DNA of 18,755 nucleotides, taken from the NCBI GenBank assembly GCA_027046105.1, contig JALTZQ010000073.1, forward strand, positions 1 through 18,755. The letters run 5' to 3'. Every line of letters starts with the position of its first letter. Within the stretch, counting starts at the first letter, position 1. The translations under genes were made by a program, and so were the position numbers. Under the pieces are notes generated by a model. It did no database searches. It was not told the DNA's origin and worked only from the letters and a program-made list of their open reading frames with translations. Positions 13,238 to 18,755 of this stretch are shown piece after piece. Source of the stretch: Pyrodictiaceae archaeon (GTDB taxonomy: Archaea > Thermoproteota > Thermoprotei_A > Sulfolobales > Pyrodictiaceae).

Positions 13238-14074
13238 TTGGACTCTGCCCAGGAGCTCCTATCGACAAGTATTATAGTGTTTCGTGAAGCATTCGAAGCA
13301 CTCCTCATAGTATCAATAATATCTGTTGCGTTATACCGGTTAGGCCGTAGCAGAATGCAGAAATACTTGCTTATAGGCGCTGTTATGGCTGTTATTGCGG
13401 GTATCGTTCTAGGAGCCTTCATATTATGGCTATATGGTGGATTCCCCGAGAAAGAGCTCTTCGAGGCTACTGCATCGATCATTGCGGCCATACTGATAAT
13501 GACTGTTGTGTACTGGTTAACACGAGTAGGGTCTAGGCTAAGAAGGGAGATAGAGGCACGTGTAGCAGTTATAGCCTCGGCCGCTGGCCTTGTAGCTTTC
13601 AGTTTCATAATAGTGTTTCGTGAGGCTCTCGAAACCGTCCTTTTCATAACACCATTCCTCGTAGCTGCACCTATGGCAACAACCATGGGTATAGTGTTAG
13701 GAGTCCTTTCTGCATCAATAATATCACTGTTAACGCGGATGGTAGGGTTGAGGATAAGCCTACATAAGTTCTTTCAAGTAACCTCCATACTCTTATTGCT
13801 TGTTGCTTCTGGGCTAATCGGCTACTCTGTCCACGAATTTATAGAGTGGTTGAAAGAAGACAATGTTGACCTTGGCTGGCTGGCCCAGAAAGCCTACGAC
13901 CTAGGACTACCACCAGATCATCCACTACACAATAAACAACCACTAGGAGCAGTACTCGCTGTTCTCACTGGATACTCGGTTTCAATGGAATGGGGCAGAC
14001 TCTTGGCGCAAACACTATTCTTAGTAGTAGGCCTAGCACTTATCACCAAGGCGTACCGTGCACGCCAGAAATAG
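13238..14074 (+). CDS. FTR1-family iron permease
   Basis: A 278-residue membrane protein with about seven hydrophobic helices. Two R-E-x-x-E motifs, VFREAFEALL (helix 1) and VFREALETVLF (helix 4), are the iron-binding signature of the FTR1/EfeU family, and the repeat shows the usual internal duplication. It should move iron across the cytoplasmic membrane. No multicopper oxidase or EfeO/EfeB-type partner gene is adjacent. The start is TTG at 13238, with AAGGGG about 4 bases upstream; translation then reads MDSAQELLSTS directly into helix 1. Upstream lies a 20-bp palindrome resembling a DtxR-family operator, so iron-controlled expression is likely (inference). A GC-rich structure and T5 tract follow the stop codon. 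Confidence 0.92.
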   Translation: MDSAQELLSTSIIVFREAFEALLIVSIISVALYRLGRSRMQKYLLIGAVMAVIAGIVLGAFILWLYGGFPEKELFEATASIIAAILIMTVVYWLTRVGSRLRREIEARVAVIASAAGLVAFSFIIVFREALETVLFITPFLVAAPMATTMGIVLGVLSASIISLLTRMVGLRISLHKFFQVTSILLLLVASGLIGYSVHEFIEWLKEDNVDLGWLAQKAYDLGLPPDHPLHNKQPLGAVLAVLTGYSVSMEWGRLLAQTLFLVVGLALITKAYRARQK

Positions 14075-14085
14075 TATGACATTGC

Positions 14086-14160
14086 TTGGGGCCAAGGGGT
14101 CCTTCCAGCTCACCCCCTCCACAACCCCTAGGAAGGGGTTCGGGCCCCGACACGGTTTTT
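14086..14160 (+). ncRNA. GC-rich structured element ending in a T5 tract (terminator or small RNA)
   Basis: An outer 8-bp stem joins TTGGGGCC (14086-14093) to GGCCCCGA (14143-14150). Inside, either AAGG/CCTT (14094-14104) plus AACCCCT/AGGGGTT (14123-14129, 14134-14140) can form, or the alternative CCTTCC/GGAAGG (14101-14106, 14131-14136). The stretch is far richer in G+C than its surroundings and ends in ACACGG then TTTTT (14156-14160). It starts 11 bases after the iron-permease stop codon. The simplest reading is a transcript terminator. The alternative is a small RNA; the closing stem followed by ACA recalls an H/ACA guide, but no K-turn is visible. Confidence 0.4.
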
Positions 14161-14253
14161 ATTTAGCGGGGAGGCCAGTCATCCCCCATCTTTGTAGTGT
14201 TATAGAGCTAAGCTATTGGCGTATTGGCCGCAGGCAGCTATGTAATGAACGGG

Positions 14254-14262
14254 GATTTAGTT
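14254..14262 (+). promoter_or_regulatory. TATA-like box for the aroA-aroK unit
   Basis: GATTTAGTT is centred about 41 bases before the GTG at 14299, predicting a start of transcription near 14284 and a short leader that includes GGTGGTG (14288-14294). A second candidate, GGTTTTTATTTA (14155-14166), overlaps the T5 tract of the upstream element. Confidence 0.35.
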
Positions 14263-14298
14263 TTCAGGTCTGGAAGGAGTGCTTAACGGTGGTGTGGG

Positions 14299-15570
14299 GT
14301 GCCTTTTGGCTTGAGGATAGTACCTAGTAGCGTTGATGGTGTTGTTGAGGCTCCTCCCTCGAAAAGCTATACTCATCGTGCTGTGTTTGCCGCACTTCTA
14401 GCCCAAGCCAAGAGCATTATTGTTAACCCCCTACTTTCACTGGATACTAGTCTTAGTGTTAGCGTAGCTCGTAGCCTTGGAGCTGACACTGAATGGGGGC
14501 ATAGAAGGCTCGTTATTGACTCCAGTAGTGGGTTACGCTGGTGGCCCTTCTTGTATTGTGGTGAGTCTGGTACAACACTTCGCATTAGTGTAGCCGTAGC
14601 AAGCTTATTGGATAAGCCTATCCTCTTGTATGGCGAGGAAGGGCTTCACCGTAGGCCATTGGCTGGCCTATTGAATGCTCTTCGAGGTGCTGGTGTCTCG
14701 GTTATTGCTTCTCCTGGTGGCCATGCACCTGTAGCTGTTCGTGGCCCTCTACGTTCTAAGCAGGTGGTTGTTGATGCGAGTAGTAGTAGCCAGTACCTCA
14801 CTGCACTCCTTCTAATGGGTTCTAGTGTTGATGGCGGTTTAGAGGTCGTTGTTAAAGGACTACAGTCTAGACCCTATGTTGAGGTAACGATTCGTGTACT
14901 CCAGTCCTTTGATGTAACTGTGGAGAGAGATGAGTATCGCTGGTTCCGTGTTGAGGGGCCACCTAGGCCTACTACTTACCGTGTGCCAGGTGACTGGTCC
15001 TCTGCTGCTCCACTCCTTGCTGCAGGTGTGCTTGCTGGCCGAGTGCGTGTTACCGGCATTAGTGTAGATGACCCACAACCCGACCATGTCATCGTCGATG
15101 TTGTTAGGGATGGTGGTGGCCGTGTACGTGTAGGGGATGGATGGGTTGAGACAGAGGAGTCTCAGCTAGAGGGGTTTAATGTCTGTGTGGAGGATAGTCC
15201 AGATTTGGCTCCAGTACTTGCTGCGCTCGCTGCTCGTGCACGTGGGGTTTCACGTATATGTTGTATAGAGAGGCTTAAGCTAAAAGAAAGTGACCGTGTT
15301 GAGGCTATAACTAGCATACTACGTGCCGTCGGCGTCGATGCATCCATCAAGGATGGCTGCATTGTTATAGATCCCAATGCCTCTAAGCCACGTAGTGCCC
15401 GTGTCAGTGTCTATGGGGATCACCGCATTGCTATGATGGCTGCATTGCTTGCTCTAGGCCTCGGCGTTGTTGTCGAGGTAGATGAGCCTCATGTGGTCTC
15501 AAAATCCTTCCCTGGCTTCTGGGACGCTCTTCGCCGCCTAGGGGCTAGACTAGAGGATACGAGGGAGTAG
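14299..15570 (+). CDS. aroA: 3-phosphoshikimate 1-carboxyvinyltransferase (EPSP synthase)
   Basis: A 423-residue cytoplasmic enzyme that joins shikimate 3-phosphate and phosphoenolpyruvate to EPSP, the sixth step of the shikimate pathway. Motifs: PPSKSYTHRA (Lys22, Arg27), CGESGTTLRI (usual form GNAGTAxR), SSSQYLTALLL, VPGDWSSAAPLLAA, EDSPDLAPVLAALA (catalytic Asp region), RLKLKESDRV (the conserved Glu of the KE-D-R motif) and VYGDHRIAMM. All the residues expected for activity that I can place are present. The start is probably GTG 14299 (GGTGGTG 4 bases upstream); TTG 14311 is an alternative. Arginine is coded mostly by CGT here and third positions are T-rich, more so than in nearby genes. 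The shikimate kinase gene follows after 3 bases, so the two form an operon. Confidence 0.95.
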   Translation: MPFGLRIVPSSVDGVVEAPPSKSYTHRAVFAALLAQAKSIIVNPLLSLDTSLSVSVARSLGADTEWGHRRLVIDSSSGLRWWPFLYCGESGTTLRISVAVASLLDKPILLYGEEGLHRRPLAGLLNALRGAGVSVIASPGGHAPVAVRGPLRSKQVVVDASSSSQYLTALLLMGSSVDGGLEVVVKGLQSRPYVEVTIRVLQSFDVTVERDEYRWFRVEGPPRPTTYRVPGDWSSAAPLLAAGVLAGRVRVTGISVDDPQPDHVIVDVVRDGGGRVRVGDGWVETEESQLEGFNVCVEDSPDLAPVLAALAARARGVSRICCIERLKLKESDRVEAITSILRAVGVDASIKDGCIVIDPNASKPRSARVSVYGDHRIAMMAALLALGLGVVVEVDEPHVVSKSFPGFWDALRRLGARLEDTRE

Positions 15571-15573
15571 GGC

Positions 15574-16446
15574 TTGGAGGCAAGAGTTCATGGTGGTTTA
15601 GGCATCGTTAATGCTATTGGTAGTGGTGGGTTTGGAGCAGCTGCTGCCATAGATCTCGAGACACGTGTACATGTAAGGCCTTGTGAATCCTTCCACGCTA
15701 CTGGCGTTGTACGTGGCGAAAGGATCAGCATAGACTCATCTATTGTTGAGGCTACTGTGTCTGTTGTAGAAGAACACCTAGGCATAAGTATTGGCCCTAT
15801 ATGTGTATTCGAGGAGACTGAGATACCCCTCGAGTCCGGGCTTAAGGGTAGTAGTGCCTTCATTAACGCACTCATTGTTGCTATCTTACACCTAGTCGGC
15901 CGCGCTGATCTTGGACTACTAGAAGTAGCACGGCTTGGTGTACGCGCTGCTAGACGAGCAGGTTTAACAGTAACTGGAGCCCTCGACGACCATTTAGCTA
16001 CTCTAGGCTGTGGAGGATACGCCACTGATAATCGTAGACGTGAGCTCGTGCTACATAACCCAGCACTAGAGGGCCACGTAGCCATATTGTATTGGGCTAG
16101 ACATAGACTTCAAGACATAGACGTACATAGCTACTCAAGATATCGGAGCCTCTACGAGGCAGCATGGCGACTTGTAACTTCCGGCTATTGGTGGAAAGCA
16201 GCACTAGTTAATGGCATAGCTAATGCAATGGCCCTAGGACTTGGCGGTGAAACCATAAAACTACTTGTTGAAGCCGCTAATGGTGTACTTGGTGCTGGTG
16301 TTTCAGGTAAAGGCCCTAGCGTCTACGTAGTCGCTGATACAGCAAAAGAAGCACGAAGAGCAGTTATGCGTCTTAGAGAGGTTCTTGGAGGCGAGATATT
16401 GGAAACAAGACTCATACCCTGTAAAAATCGGCCGCTAAACTTGTAA
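15574..16446 (+). CDS. aroK: Archaeal shikimate kinase (GHMP-kinase type)
   Basis: A 290-residue kinase of the GHMP superfamily, the archaeal replacement for bacterial AroK. It phosphorylates shikimate with ATP, making the substrate of the EPSP synthase encoded just upstream. Motifs: an N-terminal GGLGIVNAIGSGGFGAAAAI segment, the ATP-binding PLESGLKGSSA (85-95), TGALDDHLATLGCGG, and the C-terminal glycine-rich GVSGKGPSVYVV. The start is TTG 15574 with GAGGGAG (15561-15567) 6 bases upstream, overlapping the end of aroA, which suggests translational coupling. The gene order aroA-aroK is common in archaea. Chorismate synthase and the other pathway genes are not in the window. Confidence 0.93.
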   Translation: MEARVHGGLGIVNAIGSGGFGAAAAIDLETRVHVRPCESFHATGVVRGERISIDSSIVEATVSVVEEHLGISIGPICVFEETEIPLESGLKGSSAFINALIVAILHLVGRADLGLLEVARLGVRAARRAGLTVTGALDDHLATLGCGGYATDNRRRELVLHNPALEGHVAILYWARHRLQDIDVHSYSRYRSLYEAAWRLVTSGYWWKAALVNGIANAMALGLGGETIKLLVEAANGVLGAGVSGKGPSVYVVADTAKEARRAVMRLREVLGGEILETRLIPCKNRPLNL

Positions 16447-16520
16447 CTACACCAAGTAGGGGACGGTTATTCACAGGACTAGCTAATCACACCAGTGTTA
16501 CAGCTCGATTTGGGGGGACA

Positions 16521-17471
16521 ATGACGGCCGTAATACGCGCAGTAGTATTTGATTACCAAGTTGTCGATGAAGCAGAGGCTGTAGTAGAGGCCTCAGGGCT
16601 ACGTAAGTGGCTTGGAGGTGGACGTTCACCTACTATAGTCCGCCATAGAATGTTGAGGATTAGACGTGTAGGTCTCTTGGTGCAACATCCTCCACGCCGA
16701 ACCATAGAGGTTCTATGGCACCCCATAGCAAGAGTACGCAAATTCGGACCTACACTATGCCGCTACCACGATGGTCCACGGGGTGAGCCAGAAAAACACG
16801 AGTACTGTACAAGGATAGCAACTACAACGGATGGGTATTGTGATGATCACCGTATCAGCCCGCAAGCATTATACGAGAAATGTGCAACAGGAAATGATGA
16901 GGCATGCTTAAAGGTCTCAAGTACTTGGCCTGACGAAGAATACGTGGTCTACATCCTAGACTACGGTGGTGATCGGGTGAAAACAGGGCTTACAAGGAAA
17001 TGGAGGCTCTTGTGGAGAATAGCCGAGCAGCCACATGTAGCAGCAACAATCGCTAAGACACTGAAGGGAGATGCTTACATGGCTCGAAGACTTGAGAAAG
17101 AACTCTCTACTACGAGGCTAGCTACACAGGGCATGGCTATAAGGCTGCGTGATCGCTTACTTACGGCGGCCAGCTTACTAGAGACAACAACACCACACCA
17201 TATTGCCCAGCGCCTCGCAGATATACTGAATAGGGCTGGATTCACTGGCGAATACCAATCATACACCATACTACCTATAACCAAGCCCTCAACATTCATA
17301 GCCGTTACACAGCCAAAGTCCCTTAACAATCTTCTAGGCAAAAGACTAGTAGTTAAAGACTATTGGGCTGGGATACTCCTACTAGAGGACATAGATACTG
17401 GTGAACTAGTAGCAGTGGACAAGAAAAACATACAACACCGCCTCCTCTACACTGAAGGCAAGAGGAACTAG
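16521..17471 (+). CDS. DUF2797 protein, Cys/His-rich with GIY-YIG-like segment
   Basis: A 316-residue protein I place in DUF2797, a family without a proven function. Residues 80-129 hold a cluster of potential metal ligands (Cys80, His83, Cys96, Cys107, His110, Cys121, Cys129). Next comes EYVVYILDYGG (140-150) and VKTGLTRKWRLLWRI (153-167), which resembles the core of GIY-YIG nucleases (VYxI...xxxGxTxxxxxR), with Glu192 or Glu194 in ARRLEKEL as a possible catalytic acid. A nucleic-acid role is therefore plausible, but unproven. The C-terminal third (about 255-316) is a separate beta-rich part. The ATG at 16521 follows GGGGGG (16512-16517). It is transcribed alone or with the ATPase gene 91 bases downstream. 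Confidence 0.82.
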   Translation: MTAVIRAVVFDYQVVDEAEAVVEASGLRKWLGGGRSPTIVRHRMLRIRRVGLLVQHPPRRTIEVLWHPIARVRKFGPTLCRYHDGPRGEPEKHEYCTRIATTTDGYCDDHRISPQALYEKCATGNDEACLKVSSTWPDEEYVVYILDYGGDRVKTGLTRKWRLLWRIAEQPHVAATIAKTLKGDAYMARRLEKELSTTRLATQGMAIRLRDRLLTAASLLETTTPHHIAQRLADILNRAGFTGEYQSYTILPITKPSTFIAVTQPKSLNNLLGKRLVVKDYWAGILLLEDIDTGELVAVDKKNIQHRLLYTEGKRN

Positions 17472-17562
17472 CAAAACACCTTCCACTTTTAGCTCTGAAG
17501 CCCCTAGTATAGCAACAATATAGGCTAGCACACCCCTATTTCCTAGGCGGGTAGAGCACCCC

Positions 17563-18336
17563 TTGACAAGCCCTATTCAGCTAGGTATACCCCTACTCGA
17601 TAAGCTTCTTCCAAAAGGTGTAAGACGAGATAGCCTAATAGTAATGGCTGGTGATGGTGGTACCGGGAAATCCTATCTAGCAGTACTCTTTGCAGCAAAG
17701 TATCTTGAGAGGGGAGAACCCGTTGTATACCTCGCACTTGACGATGACCCACGAACGCTTGTTGACGCCTTAGGTAATCAGGGATTAGAGGCAGAAAAAC
17801 TCGTCTATCAAAAGAAGCTCATACTAATAGATGCTTATGGCCCACGCTATGGGCTTGAAACAGAGAGCTATGCAATCGAGCAACCTCTAACCGATCTACG
17901 CACACTGTATTCTGGTCTCACAAGACAATTAGACCAAAACAATATTGCAGGCCAAGGCCTACTCGTGATAGATAGTCTTAACCCTCTCCTTGCACGCTAC
18001 GAGCCAACACTATTCCTTGACTTTATAAACATGGTTAGAGCTGGAATAGCTAAGAAGAGGATAGTGACAGTACTCGCTACACTCCATACACCAACACAGT
18101 ACCATGCCGAGATAGCCGCGAATCTGGAATGCATAGCAGACGTCTTCATATGGCTAAGATATCATCCACAAGCACTTGAAGCAGGATACACTGTACGTGA
18201 AGTACTCGTGAAAAAAGCAAAGGGCGTACCCGTGGCCGCTGGCTGGACCCCCTTCATAATAACCGATGAGGGGCCCACACCAGTCCAAGTGCGACAAGTG
18301 AGACAAGCTCAACAACAAAACAAACGAAACCAGTAA
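17563..18336 (+). CDS. KaiC-like RecA-superfamily ATPase
   Basis: A 257-residue single-domain ATPase. The N-terminal GIPLLDKLLPKGVRRDSLIV is the usual KaiC/RadA-type lead-in. Walker A is GDGGTGKS (30-37) and Walker B LLVIDS (133-138). Where KaiC proteins normally carry two catalytic glutamates after strand 2, this one has YLALDDDP (Asp60, Asp61), so ATP turnover may be slow or altered. The last 15 residues are rich in Gln and Arg (VRQAQQQNKRNQ). Archaeal single-domain KaiC-like proteins take part in signalling, motility (ArlH) or DNA-related tasks; no archaellum gene is nearby, so I make no specific call. The start is TTG 17563; GGCGGG (17547-17552) lies 10 bases upstream, and a TATA-like AATATAGG precedes it at 17518-17525. 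The gene ends 6 bases from a convergent gene. Confidence 0.87.
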   Translation: MTSPIQLGIPLLDKLLPKGVRRDSLIVMAGDGGTGKSYLAVLFAAKYLERGEPVVYLALDDDPRTLVDALGNQGLEAEKLVYQKKLILIDAYGPRYGLETESYAIEQPLTDLRTLYSGLTRQLDQNNIAGQGLLVIDSLNPLLARYEPTLFLDFINMVRAGIAKKRIVTVLATLHTPTQYHAEIAANLECIADVFIWLRYHPQALEAGYTVREVLVKKAKGVPVAAGWTPFIITDEGPTPVQVRQVRQAQQQNKRNQ

Positions 18337-18342
18337 GACACT

Positions 18343-18755
18343 TCAGTCTATACCCAAATCCTCGCAAGACACTATGCGATCAGGCGATGGCATCTCCTTA
18401 AGGTATCCTGCTTGATAGGCTAACTCCCATATCTTCACCATGGCTTGTTTCTGTTCAAGCGTTATACAGGGACCCGTATACATTTGATTCCTTTCCCAAA
18501 CCATCTCTGCAACATCCGGGTCAAGGTTATAAAGCTTCACGAGTAGTTTAACTGTGTACTCGCGGTCACTATTCCATTTTATAGCTGCTCTGCGATGAAC
18601 CTCAAGCACATCCTCTAGGAGCTGTTTATCACGCACAATTTCTCCACGAGCTATCCATACAAGCATTGGAGGCTCACTATCTCCTCCAATCCACTGTCTC
18701 CAGAGATCACGGTAACTAGCCACTATCCTCATTCCATGCTTGGACACTGCTAGGC
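18343..18755 (-). CDS. ABC transporter substrate-binding protein, NMT1/SsuA/TauA type, C-terminal part
   Basis: The frame is open to the right edge (…LAVSKHGMRIVASYRDLWRQ), so only the C-terminal 137 residues are in the window. The GTG at 18747 should not be taken as the true start. The visible part matches the second lobe and C-terminal helices of nitrate/sulfonate/taurine/thiamine-precursor binding proteins: PPMLVWIARGEIVRDKQLLE, then VHRRAAIKWNSDREYTVKLL, and a final KIWELAYQAGYLKEMPSPDR. Such proteins capture a small organic anion or pyrimidine outside the cell for an ABC importer. The permease and ATPase genes, if linked, would be beyond the edge or upstream of it. The ligand cannot be assigned from this fragment. 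It is convergent with the KaiC-like gene. Confidence 0.75.
   Translation of the reverse strand, partial: LAVSKHGMRIVASYRDLWRQWIGGDSEPPMLVWIARGEIVRDKQLLEDVLEVHRRAAIKWNSDREYTVKLLVKLYNLDPDVAEMVWERNQMYTGPCITLEQKQAMVKIWELAYQAGYLKEMPSPDRIVSCEDLGID

Noticed and set aside
14120..14152. A tRNA T-arm-like string (GGGGTTCGGGCCCC)
   Set aside because: The loop does not keep the TTCRANY pattern with a 5-bp stem, and there is no matching acceptor stem, D-arm or anticodon arm upstream.
14086..14155. Box H/ACA guide RNA as a firm call
   Set aside because: No K-turn or K-loop is visible in the 24-base loop, the pocket-to-ACA spacing is short, and a different fold is equally stable by eye. It is kept only as an alternative.
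14058..14327. An 89-codon frame between the iron permease and aroA
   Set aside because: It runs across the GC-rich structured element and both gene boundaries, its residues show no domain, and no ribosome site precedes it.
14299..15570. aroA as a recently transferred gene because of its CGT- and T-rich codons
   Set aside because: The protein has ordinary archaeal features, the aroK gene is coupled to it in the usual order, and the composition shift is moderate.
18343..18747. A complete 134-residue minus-strand gene starting at GTG 18747
   Set aside because: The frame continues without a stop to the window edge and the sequence is only the second lobe of a binding protein, so it is a truncated gene.
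1..18755. CRISPR arrays, insertion sequences, attachment sites and defence genes
   Set aside because: I looked for regularly spaced repeats, transposase or integrase motifs and terminal inverted repeats and found none. The window reads as ordinary chromosomal genes.

Overview
The window looks like a chromosomal segment of a hyperthermophilic crenarchaeon, most likely of the Desulfurococcales/Pyrodictiaceae type (Hyperthermus, Pyrodictium and Pyrolobus are candidates; this placement is inferred). Supporting signs are an archaeal FEN-1 with a PIP box, a GHMP-type (archaeal) shikimate kinase, a KaiC-like single-domain ATPase, many GTG and TTG starts with GGTG/GAGG ribosome sites, AGG/AGA- and ATA-rich codons, T-rich TATA-like boxes, and a solute-binding protein held by an N-terminal membrane helix and a Ser/Thr/Pro linker. 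Genes are tightly packed. I see no transposon, integrase, CRISPR array, rRNA or tRNA.

Left part (1-8672, all + strand): a 5'-truncated gamma-glutamyltransferase-like Ntn hydrolase; a complete branched-chain/hydrophobic amino-acid type ABC transporter in the order binding protein, ATPase, ATPase, permease, permease; then a large radical-SAM/PLP aminomutase of the KamA family. At the two positions where lysine 2,3-aminomutase carries substrate-binding aspartates, this protein has Lys and Asn, the pair reported for glutamate 2,3-aminomutase, so beta-glutamate synthesis is the best prediction. The block may link amino-acid uptake to production of a compatible solute; that link is inference.

Middle (8825-13051): a small coiled-coil protein with four cysteines; a convergent gene whose stop codon shares one CTAG with it, encoding a secreted-side CPHC thioredoxin domain fused to a CcdA/DsbD-type membrane domain (eight cysteines in four pairs); a divergent membrane protein of unknown function; a PP2C-type Ser/Thr phosphatase; and FEN-1. 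The PP2C ribosome site can be buried in a hairpin. A C-rich tract just before FEN-1 gives a quadruplex-type motif on the other strand.

Right part (13052-18755): an FTR1-type iron permease preceded by three perfect palindromes, one of them a 20-bp TTGTTAGG-N4-CCTAACAA element at the predicted transcription start; a GC-rich structured element after it; aroA and archaeal aroK as a two-gene shikimate unit; a DUF2797 protein with a Cys/His-rich region and a GIY-YIG-like segment; a KaiC-like ATPase with DD in place of the usual catalytic EE; and, on the minus strand, the C-terminal part of a second ABC-transporter binding protein (NMT1/SsuA type) cut by the window edge.

The strongest leads for something not yet described are the predicted glutamate 2,3-aminomutase with a 227-residue N-terminal extension, the eight-cysteine thiol relay protein, the palindromic control region of the iron permease, and the structured element at 14086-14160.
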